34,428 nucleotides of DNA from positions 1 to 34,428 of the IMG/VR virus record IMGVR_UViG_3300035698_027846. One strand, 5' to 3'. Positions 6,431 through 14,060 of the stretch are shown in pieces. Below the pieces are notes generated by a model. The model saw only the letters and a program-made list of their open reading frames with translations. It made no database searches and was not told where the DNA came from. Source of the DNA: a virus. How positions within the stretch are numbered: position 1 is the first letter of the stretch; the number at the start of each line of letters is the position of its first letter. Both the position numbers and the translations under genes were made by a program.

Positions 6431-7616
6431 AAGTCGGGCAAATTTTTATTTCCTTCTTAAAAACCTCTTGTTGTTTTCTTGTTTCATTTATTTGTTTTTT
6501 TATTGGCGAACTCATTTTTTTGTTAATTTTCATTGAATTTAATACATTTTCTGTGTTATTGATCTTTGTTTCAATTTTTTCTTTACTTTCAATTCTTGTG
6601 AGTATCTGTTTGAGACGTTTTTGAGCTTGATTGATATATTTGTATCTCTTTCTGTTGCAATCGTTCAAAACAGAGCTTGAAACAGTTTGATTTATACTGT
6701 CAGCTCTAGATTTTATATCCTGTTTGTTTTTTATTAGAGAAGAAATTTCAAACAAACAAGATTCAATAGTTTCGGTATCTAAAGTAACATGTTTTTTGTT
6801 TTCTTCTACCTTTGTTATTGTTTCTTGAATATCATTGATATATAGTTTCTGAACTTTGTTTTTTGAGATATATTTAAATATATCTTCAAGATCTTTACCT
6901 GCCCTTTTAACATTTTTCAACCAAGATAAATCTTCATCTATGGATGATATATTGAGTAAAATATCATCTGTTTTTTTGTACTTCTCATTTATTTCTTCAA
7001 TTTCTTCTTCCATTTTTTCAGTCAAACAAAGTTCTCTTTCTGCTTGATCTACCCATGAGAGTTCTTCTATTTTCTCCTTGGTTTCTTTTATAGAACTTTT
7101 ATTTATTTTTATTTTAGTTTCAATATTTGTCACTTCTGATTTTGCAATTGTCAGAGCTTTATCCATCACTCCTAGTCCAGCAACCTGATTGAATTCTTTT
7201 GCAACTTTTCCTGGAGATTTATCAAGTAGGAAAAATTGCTCTATCTGCTTCTGGATATTAATTGGTTTTATTTTAGAAATCTTTTGTACTTGTTCAGGAG
7301 ATACTAACTTTTTTAACGCTTTTAATGGATTTTTGTGATCATTATTTATTATATATTGATTATGTGTTTTATTTTTTTCTCTTCCAATAGTTCCATCAGT
7401 TGTTCCAACATTTACAACACATAATTCTTTTGGTTTTTTAAATGTTGAAACAAAAGGATCTCCAGCAGGTTTATTGTTGAAATTCCAATCTAGAGCTTTC
7501 ATAATACTGCTTTTGCCATGACCTGTAGTTCCAGTAATAACATTTACCCCTGGAACAAAATCCAAACGTGTATCTTTATGCCCTTCAAAATTTTTCAACT
7601 CTATATAATTAATCAT
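6414..7616 (-). CDS. SbcC/Rad50-like ATPase, N-terminal half ending at the zinc hook
   Basis: Four hundred residues beginning with the N-terminal lobe of a Rad50-type ATPase: YIELKNFEGHKDTRLDF, then Walker A GTTGHGKSS (29-37), a Q-loop region, and a long coiled coil from about 160 to 385. It ends abruptly seven residues after the start of a CxxC zinc hook (Cys393-Pro-Thr-Cys396). In ordinary SbcC/Rad50 the hook sits mid-protein, followed by the returning coil and the second ATPase lobe. Here those lie in separate genes downstream (5060-5311 and 4468-5079). Two such proteins could still dimerise through the hook. It is translated from an ATG overlapping the stop of the small upstream gene. Confidence 0.9.
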   Translation of the reverse strand: MINYIELKNFEGHKDTRLDFVPGVNVITGTTGHGKSSIMKALDWNFNNKPAGDPFVSTFKKPKELCVVNVGTTDGTIGREKNKTHNQYIINNDHKNPLKALKKLVSPEQVQKISKIKPINIQKQIEQFFLLDKSPGKVAKEFNQVAGLGVMDKALTIAKSEVTNIETKIKINKSSIKETKEKIEELSWVDQAERELCLTEKMEEEIEEINEKYKKTDDILLNISSIDEDLSWLKNVKRAGKDLEDIFKYISKNKVQKLYINDIQETITKVEENKKHVTLDTETIESCLFEISSLIKNKQDIKSRADSINQTVSSSVLNDCNRKRYKYINQAQKRLKQILTRIESKEKIETKINNTENVLNSMKINKKMSSPIKKQINETRKQQEVFKKEIKICPTCGQKF

Positions 7617-7794
7617 CAGATTCTAACCATTCTGTCATAGCTTGTTTAATTTCTTTTTGAGCAATATGTCTAATTCTTTTTAATTCTTTTTTATAATCTT
7701 TATTATCTATTTCTTTTTCAATTGTTGTTGAAATAAGAATAGGTTCAAAATTATTTTCTTGAACAGTTTTTTGAACTGTAGTTTTAATAATCAT
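7609..7794 (-). CDS. Hypothetical small protein upstream of the SbcC half
   Basis: Sixty-one residues preceded by AAGGAGATAAT and ATG. The N-terminal half is strand-like (IIKTTVQKTV), the C-terminal half helical and charged, ending TEWLESDD. It overlaps the next gene's start by 8 bases, so translation is coupled to the SbcC N-terminal half. No family recognised. Confidence 0.6.
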   Translation of the reverse strand: MIIKTTVQKTVQENNFEPILISTTIEKEIDNKDYKKELKRIRHIAQKEIKQAMTEWLESDD

Positions 7795-7803
7795 ATTATC
7801 TCC

Positions 7804-8106
7804 TTATAACATAAATCCAGAATGTATTAGCTTTTCTGCTGATTTAATGTCAATCAATTCTTTATTGTTTTTCCATTTTCCAAAATATTTCTTTCCAATT
7901 TCTGTTTCACAATCTTTTTTATAATCTGGATTGTTACAAAAAGCTTCACTTATCACAAGAGAAACTTTTTCTCCTTCTTTATCTTCAGAAAGGTTTACAA
8001 AAACATTATTAGCTTTTTTAAAATAAGAGTATTCATCATTTGTCATTTCTAATATTGTTTTAAAAGTCTCTTCTGGAAAAACTTCATAAATAACTAAAAC
8101 TTTCAT
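7804..8106 (-). CDS. Hypothetical phage protein
   Basis: A 100-residue acidic protein that begins MKVLVIYEVFPEET. It continues with segments typical of a small alpha/beta protein seen in phage early regions (FVNLSEDKEGEKVSLVISEA, then KKYFGKWKNN). Preceded by AAAAGGAACAATATG. Function unknown; the name of a family escapes me. Confidence 0.7.
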   Translation of the reverse strand: MKVLVIYEVFPEETFKTILEMTNDEYSYFKKANNVFVNLSEDKEGEKVSLVISEAFCNNPDYKKDCETEIGKKYFGKWKNNKELIDIKSAEKLIHSGFML

Positions 8107-8116
8107 ATTGTTCCTT

Positions 8117-8296
8117 TTATTCTATTTTTTGTAAGATTTCCCAGAATTTTGCTCTTTTTTCTTTATCATAAATATTTTCATGTTCAATATGTTGCCCAAA
8201 CAATGGATTTTGCATTACATCTCTTAGCCATTTTGCTTCTTCTAGTGAAATAATTAACCTTATTTTTAGATCAAGTATTTTTTCAATTTTTGCCAT
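8117..8296 (-). CDS. Small phage protein (59 residues), LEEAKWLRDVMQNP type
   Basis: ATG at 8296, TAA at 8117, fills the otherwise empty stretch 8107-8308. The protein has the pattern ISLEEAKWLRDVMQNPL followed by DKEKRAKFWEIL. I recall this as a frequent small helical phage protein of unknown function. A good AAAAGGAAAAGAAT precedes the start. Confidence 0.75.
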   Translation of the reverse strand: MAKIEKILDLKIRLIISLEEAKWLRDVMQNPLFGQHIEHENIYDKEKRAKFWEILQKIE

Positions 8297-8308
8297 ATTC
8301 TTTTCCTT

Positions 8309-9424
8309 TTAAAATTTGCTTTTTCTATGAGGTTGAACTGCCTTCTCAATTTCTATCCATTCTTTTTCTACGATAGCTTGAAGTTCTTCTTCGAGATTAT
8401 TATTTTCAATAAAACTAATTATATCAGTTCTGTTTGTTTTCTCTCGATCATATTTTACACTAAAAATATTAATTTCTTCTTCTGTTATACTTTTTTCAGG
8501 TCCAAAATACCAACTTAACATACTTGGAATGTCATCAAAACCGTAATTAAATAAAATATTAAACTCAGCTTTATTATAAGGTATAGACACCTTACTTCTT
8601 CTGACATCAACTTCTACTCTTGTTCCGTACGGTTTTTCTTTCCCTCTAAATGTTTTTTTCATTTTCTTTACTATTCTAAGCCAAGCAACTTGATGCGTAT
8701 AGTAGTTGAGTGCATCTCCACCTCTTCTCGTTAATTTTGGGCCATATGTAACTCCTATATTTGGTCTAGCTTGTGATATAATCATAAGCGTTGCATCTTT
8801 TCCTTTCATAACAGTACAAATATTAGGAAAAAATTGTTGAGTTCCATATTTTTGCTTTTCTAGATTAAATCCTGACTTTTCTTTTTTGTTACTTTTTGCA
8901 GCTTTGATAAATTCTTCAAGATTCTCTTCTGACTTCAAACTATCCCATGAATCAATAATATAAAATAAACTATCTCCTTTTTTCAAATTAATTACTAAGT
9001 TGGCAAAATCTCTTCCAGTTTCCTCTACAGTTGGAATACTTTTCCAAACTACCTCATCAACAAAATCTTGACCATACATATCCGCTACAGGAAAATCCAT
9101 AACGGTTTCTGTATTATTATAAACTACAGTTGATTTTTTAACTTTTGGGAAATTGACAGACTCGTTGTTTTTCATTTTGGAATTGAATATAAAACCTGCT
9201 TCAAGAGCAGCTAATGATTTCCCTGCACTACCTTTAGCAACTATATTAACAATTCTTCCTCTTGCCCAACCACCAGATTTACCTTTTCCAGACAGAGCTA
9301 GATTTAACATTGTGCTCCCAGAATCTATGAATTCAACCGGCACTTCTTTTTTTTTGTCTTTCTTAATTGTTTTTTTTATATCTTCAATAAGATCTTTATT
9401 CTTGCTTCTTGTTATTTTTTTCAA
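8309..9424 (-). CDS. RecA-like recombinase (UvsX/RecA family)
   Basis: A strand-exchange ATPase of 371 residues. Walker A is AKGSAGKS (63-70), with Ala in place of the first Gly. Downstream are an acidic catalytic region, a Walker B-type strand (SLFYIIDSWDSL), an L2-like loop around TQQFFPNICTVMKG, and a LMIISQARPNIGVTYGP segment ending in an Arg-rich RRGGDALNYYTHQVAWLR stretch typical of phage RecA proteins. The C-terminal 60 residues are acidic or helical. It would coat ssDNA made by the SbcCD-like nuclease and cooperate with the SSB two genes upstream. Confidence 0.93.
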   Translation of the reverse strand: MKKITRSKNKDLIEDIKKTIKKDKKKEVPVEFIDSGSTMLNLALSGKGKSGGWARGRIVNIVAKGSAGKSLAALEAGFIFNSKMKNNESVNFPKVKKSTVVYNNTETVMDFPVADMYGQDFVDEVVWKSIPTVEETGRDFANLVINLKKGDSLFYIIDSWDSLKSEENLEEFIKAAKSNKKEKSGFNLEKQKYGTQQFFPNICTVMKGKDATLMIISQARPNIGVTYGPKLTRRGGDALNYYTHQVAWLRIVKKMKKTFRGKEKPYGTRVEVDVRRSKVSIPYNKAEFNILFNYGFDDIPSMLSWYFGPEKSITEEEINIFSVKYDREKTNRTDIISFIENNNLEEELQAIVEKEWIEIEKAVQPHRKSKF

Positions 9425-9440
9425 ATTTTTGCTTTCCTTG

Positions 9441-9692
9441 TTAATTAACTAATATTGTCATTTTTAGAAAGTGTCGTCTGAAAGCTGAAGAGTGAACAGA
9501 CCCATTCATATATGAAATAAGATTAATAAAATTTTCCTTATTGATTTTTATCCACTTTGTTACTTTTCCATTATTCCCAAAAAATCTCATTATAACTGCT
9601 TCTTCTTGAAATCTAATTTCAATATCATCTTTAAGAATATTTTCTTCACGTATCAATTCTTTTCTTATGTTTTCAATACGGGTCGGATACAT
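9441..9692 (-). CDS. Hypothetical small protein
   Basis: Eighty-three residues with alternating charged helices and a strand pattern (IRFQEEAVIMRFFGNN). Ribosome binding site AAAAGGAAC 6-8 bases before the ATG. The perfect palindrome at 9707-9739 lies directly upstream of this ribosome binding site. No family recognised. Between SSB and RecA, so possibly an accessory recombination factor (inference from position only). Confidence 0.6.
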   Translation of the reverse strand: MYPTRIENIRKELIREENILKDDIEIRFQEEAVIMRFFGNNGKVTKWIKINKENFINLISYMNGSVHSSAFRRHFLKMTILVN

Positions 9693-9706
9693 ATTGTGTG
9701 TTCCTT

Positions 9707-9739
9707 TTACCCATAGGATTAAATTAATCCTATGGGTAA
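9707..9739. repeat. Perfect 16-bp palindrome between SSB and the next gene
   Basis: Arms 9707-9722 and 9724-9739 are perfect inverted repeats with a single central base; in RNA about 14 pairs would close a 5-base loop. It begins eight bases after the SSB stop and ends just before the ribosome binding site of the 9441-9692 gene. There is no T-run on the minus strand, so it is not a standard terminator. mRNA 3'-end protection of the abundant SSB message, RNase cutting, or an operator are possible. Confidence 0.7.
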
Positions 9740-9746
9740 TTATTAC

Positions 9747-10814
9747 TTAGTCTTGATTTTCAATCCAGTCTTCTACAAGAAACCTTAAGTCCTCATCGTC
9801 ATAGTCCTTTAATTTATCACCTATATCATCATCTAAAGGAATTTTATTTTTCTTAATGAATTTTTTTAAATCTTTTGTTTCCATTTCATCAATATCACTA
9901 AAAGGGGTCTCATTAGTCTTCTCTTCAGTTTTTTCATTGGAATTGTCGTCACCTTTTGAGCTATCATCAGATTCTTGAACTGCTTTTCTTCTACTTTCAC
10001 TTTTACTCAAAAAAGGTCTATCATTATCTTTATTATCATTATTATCATCTTTGTCATCTTCTACAAGTGGTTTATCATAAAGAGTTTCCCACATTTCTTT
10101 GTAAGTTGGTTCGTAGATTAACTCATCTAAAGTATGTGCGCTTTCAAGGAACTCTTCTACGTCATAATCCCTATCGACAAATCTATGTCCAGAATATTCA
10201 GGGTACATATTATCATCTACCTTTTTCTCACCAACTCTAAAACCTACAGTCTTTCCCTCATCAGTTTCAAGAGCAAACTGAATATATGCATCAGCTTCTT
10301 TCATTCCTGGGCGTACAGGGTTCTGCATAATAGGTTCAAGGAACTTGCCCATGTAAAAATTGGCTATATTAAGAATCTGAACCCCTTTTTCAACCTCCTT
10401 TTCACTATCCATGCAAACCACATTGTAAAGTTCTCTCTTCTGTGGAATGTATTTTTTCCAAACTTCGTAATCTTCACCCTTATCTTTAAGTCTCTTTCTT
10501 TCTTCGCACATAGGGCATCTTTTATCACCCAATCCATTTGATTTAAGGCAAACATAAGAAAGATTCTCTACACCAACTTGATTATGAACAAATACAGTAT
10601 ACATATAAGTTCCGTCTTCCTGGGCTTCTTTAGAATCATTTTTTCCACCATAGTATGGAATTATATCCATAAAATGATCACCTTTGTTAGGATTCCATTT
10701 CTTAAATTTTGCATCTGGTCTGAAAATTCCAGACCCCCCTGAAGCTTCTTTCATTTGTTTTTCTTGACGTTTCTTTAGTCCTTTGGAAAACTTACTTTTT
10801 GATTTTTTGGCCAT
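9747..10814 (-). CDS. gp32-like single-stranded DNA-binding protein
   Basis: A 355-residue SSB with the layout of T4 gp32: a basic Lys-rich N-terminal tail (1-22), an OB core holding a zinc site (His77, Cys89, Cys100, Cys103, spacing HX11CX10CX2C, close to the gp32 zinc site), and a long acidic C-terminus with Asp-rich low-complexity sequence (about 255-355) ending DWIENQD. The acidic tail is the usual docking arm for other replication proteins. It should be highly expressed, and a strong hairpin follows it. Assignment rests on the zinc pattern, architecture and place beside recA. Confidence 0.88.
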   Translation of the reverse strand: MAKKSKSKFSKGLKKRQEKQMKEASGGSGIFRPDAKFKKWNPNKGDHFMDIIPYYGGKNDSKEAQEDGTYMYTVFVHNQVGVENLSYVCLKSNGLGDKRCPMCEERKRLKDKGEDYEVWKKYIPQKRELYNVVCMDSEKEVEKGVQILNIANFYMGKFLEPIMQNPVRPGMKEADAYIQFALETDEGKTVGFRVGEKKVDDNMYPEYSGHRFVDRDYDVEEFLESAHTLDELIYEPTYKEMWETLYDKPLVEDDKDDNNDNKDNDRPFLSKSESRRKAVQESDDSSKGDDNSNEKTEEKTNETPFSDIDEMETKDLKKFIKKNKIPLDDDIGDKLKDYDDEDLRFLVEDWIENQD

Positions 10815-10828
10815 TATTTGTCCTTTGT

Positions 10829-10984
10829 TTAGTTTTTTTGAATACTTCTTTGAATATAGTCATTATAGAATTGTGATCTTGTTTTAAAGAAAGAGTAAAA
10901 AATTACTCTGAATATTACATAAAGAAAGAATATTAAAATAATTCCAATTCCAATATAATATCCAATCTCTATTAATGTGTTCAT
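10829..10984 (-). CDS. Small single-pass membrane protein (51 residues)
   Basis: ATG at 10984 overlaps the stop of the upstream gene (ATGA), TAA at 10829. It fills the space before the SSB gene. Residues 8-33 form a hydrophobic membrane segment (YYIGIGIILIFFLYVIF), followed by a polar, basic cytoplasmic tail. No family recognised. Translational coupling and lack of any other frame in this interval support it being real. Confidence 0.6.
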   Translation of the reverse strand: MNTLIEIGYYIGIGIILIFFLYVIFRVIFYSFFKTRSQFYNDYIQRSIQKN

Positions 10985-11547
10985 TTACTTTCCTTCAGGT
11001 TTTTCTTCTTCAGTCCGGTTACTGCTGATTTCCTTTTTTTATCTGCTTTTGTTTTTATCTTGTTTTTGTTCTCCTTTTCAATTTTAGGTTCAGAATAAAA
11101 TCCACCAATTAATAATTTCACTTCATTTTCTAAAGATGACTTTCTGTGAATACATGCATTAACGGCTGCAAATAAAATCTCCATTTCCTCTACACTATCA
11201 ATATGCTCCTTTATTTTCTTTTGTAATTTACTTCCCAACTTTTCATTTAGTTTTTTAAAATCCTCAGAAGCTGCTATAATAGAACTTATTGCTGTTTCAG
11301 TATGTTTCTTTGCTCCAAACTTTTCAGGATTTGATCTTATTTCCTGATCCATGGAAGCTTTTACAAAATCTAATTCAGCTTTAATTTCTGTTTTTAGCAG
11401 TTTTACTTGCTCGTCTTTACGTTTTGAATTTGCAACACTTATTGCATAAGGTTTTGCATATTCATAATACAAATTTGGTTGTTGCTTCAATTCCTCATGA
11501 AGCATGTAAATATTTATATCAATTTTTTCCTCAAACGATAAATCCAT
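10981..11547 (-). CDS. Helical phage protein of the SSB operon
   Basis: A 188-residue protein, mostly charged helix: MDLSFEEKIDINIYMLHEE at the start, YYEYAKPYAIS, a long Lys/Glu coil, then CIHRKSSLENEVKLLIGGFYS before a very basic tail of Lys, Asn and Ser. I recall this N-terminal and core pattern as a conserved phage protein encoded next to SSB or recombination genes. A UvsY-like mediator role has been in my mind for such neighbours but is not demonstrated. It is the first gene after promoter 11591-11617, with an AAAAGGAGAAAT ribosome binding site. Confidence 0.7.
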   Translation of the reverse strand: MDLSFEEKIDINIYMLHEELKQQPNLYYEYAKPYAISVANSKRKDEQVKLLKTEIKAELDFVKASMDQEIRSNPEKFGAKKHTETAISSIIAASEDFKKLNEKLGSKLQKKIKEHIDSVEEMEILFAAVNACIHRKSSLENEVKLLIGGFYSEPKIEKENKNKIKTKADKKRKSAVTGLKKKNLKESK

Positions 11548-11590
11548 ATTTCTCCTTTTGTTTATAATTTTATTAATCTTTCTTACCTTT

Positions 11591-11617
11591 ATTATACCAT
11601 AAAATCTGAAATTTCTT
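11591..11617 (-). promoter_or_regulatory. Promoter with phage-type box, copy 1
   Basis: Read on the minus strand: AAGAAATTTC, 11 bases, then TATAAT, with TGG directly before TATAAT (extended -10) and AAAGGTAAG after it. It lies in the gap 11548-11642 between rnh and the 10981-11547 gene. The expected start is near 11584, giving a leader of about 37 bases. Two other copies with the same spacing exist at 24364-24390 and 33156-33182. The AAGAAATTT box is not a consensus -35 and may be bound by a phage activator. Confidence 0.75.
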
Positions 11618-11642
11618 GGTTTTATTTTCTGTTAAATTTCTG

Positions 11643-12119
11643 TTAAATGAATTTTTTATTCTTGATTTTTCTGTTAATAATTACTTTGTTTTTCCCAAAT
11701 GTAGCAAGTTTGTCAGCTTTTTCATTTCCATAAATTCCTGCATGTCCTTTAACATGAAACATGGTTAAACGACTGAAATTTTGTATAACACCTCTGATAT
11801 CTTTTATTAATTCTAAATTCTTAGTGGGATTCCAATTTTTATTAATCAAAACACCTAAACTGTATTTAGAATCAGAGTATAATCTTATTGGAAAATCAAT
11901 GTATCCTTGATTTAAAAGTTTAGTTAATCCTATTTCTATTGCTTTTAATTCAGCAAAATTATTAGTTCCAAAACCAACGAACTCTGATATTTCTTGTTGA
12001 TACTCTGGATAGATAATATAAACACCTGCTCCGGCGTTTCCTGGATTTCCTCCATCTATTCCTCCGTCAGTATATAGAAATATACAATCTACTTTCTTTT
12101 TTGAGAATTTAGATTTCAT
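11643..12119 (-). CDS. rnhA: Ribonuclease HI
   Basis: Degrades RNA in RNA-DNA hybrids, removing primers during phage replication. All catalytic elements are present: YTDGG with Asp18, GNPGNAGAG, Glu57 in NNFAELKAI, Asp83 in YSDSKYSL, and His126 with Asp136 in VKGHAGIYGNEKADKLA. The 158-residue length is normal for bacterial type 1 RNase H. A short basic N-terminal tail precedes the fold, and the C-terminus is a basic extension. Ends 25 bases before promoter 11591-11617 and starts three bases after the dUTPase-like gene. Confidence 0.95.
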   Translation of the reverse strand: MKSKFSKKKVDCIFLYTDGGIDGGNPGNAGAGVYIIYPEYQQEISEFVGFGTNNFAELKAIEIGLTKLLNQGYIDFPIRLYSDSKYSLGVLINKNWNPTKNLELIKDIRGVIQNFSRLTMFHVKGHAGIYGNEKADKLATFGKNKVIINRKIKNKKFI

Positions 12120-12122
12120 TTT

Positions 12123-12548
12123 TCACCTAATTTGAAATTTACCTTCTTGAATACTTAAATATTTAATATCTTCATATGATTCCATGTATCTACTAAGATT
12201 TACTCCGACTGTTATTAATTGTGCAATCACGTCTTCTTTATTTATTTGAACAGTTGTAGTTCCAAAATTTCTTAAAATAATTCTTATTTCTTCTGTATCT
12301 CCATAATTTATAATTCCCGAATTTGATACCTCTACATTTTTTTCCATTGCAAAAAACTTATTTGATTTTATTATTCCTACGTAACTTTTAGGAATACTTA
12401 TATGCAAACCTGTAAAAATCACACATCTATTCATAGCAAAAATATCTATATCATAAGGACATAAAATATTTAAATCAGCACTATCATCAAATATCTTTAT
12501 TAGATTATTTCCTTTCAAAAACTCTACATCATTTATCATTTTCATCAT
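12123..12548 (-). CDS. dUTPase-fold protein with altered active site
   Basis: A 141-residue protein of the trimeric dUTPase/dCTP deaminase fold. Motif 1 is SADLN (23-27), then a TGLHISIP strand, a motif 2 equivalent around IIKSNKFF (59-66), motif 3 around SGIINYGDTEEIRI (77-90) and motif 4 KEDVIAQLI (104-112). In motif 3 the conserved GxIDxDYxG reads GIINYGDTE, so the catalytic Asp appears to be Asn81, and motif 2 has Lys for Arg. The Gly-rich motif 5 that closes over substrate is absent. It may be inactive, altered in specificity, or regulatory. The position in the nucleotide/replication block fits removal of dUTP if active. Confidence 0.8.
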   Translation of the reverse strand: MMKMINDVEFLKGNNLIKIFDDSADLNILCPYDIDIFAMNRCVIFTGLHISIPKSYVGIIKSNKFFAMEKNVEVSNSGIINYGDTEEIRIILRNFGTTTVQINKEDVIAQLITVGVNLSRYMESYEDIKYLSIQEGKFQIR

Positions 12549-12560
12549 GATTTTTCTCCT

Positions 12561-13805
12561 TTAAAAAGTTACTTCTTCTGGTATCTTGTCACCATGCTTA
12601 CAAATAAAAACAGGATGTTGTAACTTTCCTGTGCTAAATATAGATGCATATTCCAAAACTACAACACATGGAAAGTTCCAATTATTAGGATCTAAATTAG
12701 AATCTTTTAATCCCGACCCTACCGTTCCAATATGCACTATTTTTCTATCTTTCATTTTTCCAAATTTTAATGATCCTATTCTACCCTGTTTTTTCCCTTT
12801 TCCTTCTTCCCATCCATACGCTATAAAATCATCTTCAAATGGAATTTTAATTTTAAATGCAGCCTTTCTATTAGGTTTTCCATTCATCGTTACTTCAAGT
12901 TTTTCATCATCCATCCAAGCAACAAAACCTTCTATTCCTTTCTTTCTTGGTTGAAGATAATCTTTCATTTCATCAAAAGATTTAAAATTATATACTTCTG
13001 GTATTCTTAAATAGTCATCATTTCCTCTAAAATGTTCATGTGTTATTTTCCTTTGATCATTATGTGACATTGTTTTCCAAACAGGTTCCCCTCGAAAGTA
13101 TAACACTCCAAAAAACATACAATATACTGGATTTTTTTCTTGTAGTTTTAAACTTTTTGACTGATCTTTTTTTAGTTTCCCTTTTAAAGTATTAGTTTTA
13201 TGAATACTTGACATTGTTTTAAAAGACTCTAAATGATCACCACACCAAGGATTTGTTATAAATTCTGAAATAAAAATTGATTTATGTGGTAACATTTTTT
13301 GTTCAATCATTCTAACTAAATGTGGATATTTTCTTGTATGATCATCCATTCTTCTTGTATATATTTTAACTTCACCCGTATCTGTAATTAAAATATAATG
13401 ACACAGGCCGTTATATTTCTTTTCAATTGAACAATTTCCTTCTTTTAAAGCTCTGTCTATTTTTTTAATATTAGGTTTTGAGATTGGTTTTGAACAACAG
13501 AATGAAGTATCAATCCTACTCCAATCTATCTCTTTTTTAATATTTGTAGTTTCAGAAACAGAAGTTTTATATCCTTCTTTGGTTTTCTTTTCTAAAATTC
13601 TAACGTAATCTTCATGAGCAACTTCTTCAGGTGTTAATTCATTACTTTTTCCAATATTCAACCCTGAATAAGTATGACTTGTTTCTTGAGCTTTCCCATC
13701 TATTAACCCCCAAGTTCTTTTTAAAACCTTACCTTTGAGCTCAAAATCAATGAACTTAGTTTTCTTATTTGAATTTTCTTGAAATATTCTAGTCTTAATT
13801 TCCAT
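12561..13805 (-). CDS. ATP-dependent DNA ligase with N-terminal WGR-like domain
   Basis: A 414-residue polynucleotide ligase. The adenylated lysine is in motif I KKYNG (Lys130), an Asn variant of KxDG. Motif III ISEF (Glu181), the IIIa-like segment CMFFGVLYF, motif IV EGFVAW (292-297) and motif V AAFKIKI (315-321) follow in order, then an OB-type domain to about 405. The first 80 residues look like a WGR domain (DFELKGKVLKRTWGLIDGKAQ), a nucleic-acid-binding unit best known from PARPs and some bacterial ligases. It seals Okazaki fragments made by the phage replisome. The ribosome binding site AAAAGGAGAAATAA is strong. Confidence 0.9.
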   Translation of the reverse strand: MEIKTRIFQENSNKKTKFIDFELKGKVLKRTWGLIDGKAQETSHTYSGLNIGKSNELTPEEVAHEDYVRILEKKTKEGYKTSVSETTNIKKEIDWSRIDTSFCCSKPISKPNIKKIDRALKEGNCSIEKKYNGLCHYILITDTGEVKIYTRRMDDHTRKYPHLVRMIEQKMLPHKSIFISEFITNPWCGDHLESFKTMSSIHKTNTLKGKLKKDQSKSLKLQEKNPVYCMFFGVLYFRGEPVWKTMSHNDQRKITHEHFRGNDDYLRIPEVYNFKSFDEMKDYLQPRKKGIEGFVAWMDDEKLEVTMNGKPNRKAAFKIKIPFEDDFIAYGWEEGKGKKQGRIGSLKFGKMKDRKIVHIGTVGSGLKDSNLDPNNWNFPCVVVLEYASIFSTGKLQHPVFICKHGDKIPEEVTF

Positions 13806-13827
13806 TTATTTCTCCTTTTAAAAGACA

Positions 13828-14019
13828 TTATTCACAATCAATACATTTTACCCTTTTACCTTCATCTAAAAAACTACAATAGCTCCAGTCCGTACAAGGT
13901 GGGAAATTATTTTCTTTTACAACAGTATGAGGAATTCCATGAATACATCCTCTACATTTCTTTTCAACACTATTGCAAATTACTTTCCTATTTGTTTTAA
14001 AAAATTTATTCAAGTTCAT
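13828..14019 (-). CDS. Small cysteine-rich protein
   Basis: Sixty-three residues with seven cysteines: one near residue 15, CRGC (22-25), Cys42, Cys48, and CIDC near the end. The pattern suggests two structural metal sites or a [4Fe-4S] cluster. It lies between ligase and clamp loader with tight spacing. The same pattern (CxxC, then Cys-WSYC) occurs in small phage proteins of unknown role. Nothing more can be said. Confidence 0.65.
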   Translation of the reverse strand: MNLNKFFKTNRKVICNSVEKKCRGCIHGIPHTVVKENNFPPCTDWSYCSFLDEGKRVKCIDCE

Positions 14020-14030
14020 TTATTTCATCT

Positions 14031-14060
14031 TTCTCCCTTATTCTCCCTTATTCTCCTTTA
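14031..14060. repeat. Three 10-bp tandem repeats carrying Shine-Dalgarno cores
   Basis: The plus-strand unit TTCTCCCTTA occurs at 14031-14040 and 14041-14050, and TTCTCCTTTA at 14051-14060. On the minus strand each unit reads as a ribosome binding site (AAGGGAGAA). The last unit also encodes the end of the clamp loader, whose TAA stop is at 14048-14050. Gain or loss of a unit would shift the clamp loader's end and the spacing to the next ATG at 14019. Confidence 0.75.

Noticed and set aside
9707-9739. Rho-independent terminator
   Set aside because: A strong stem but no T-run follows on the minus strand, and the next ribosome binding site starts at once.
10840-10875. A further promoter from a TATAAT-like sequence
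   Set aside because: It lies within the small membrane-protein gene, lacks the AAGAAATTT box at the fixed spacing and lacks the TG extension.
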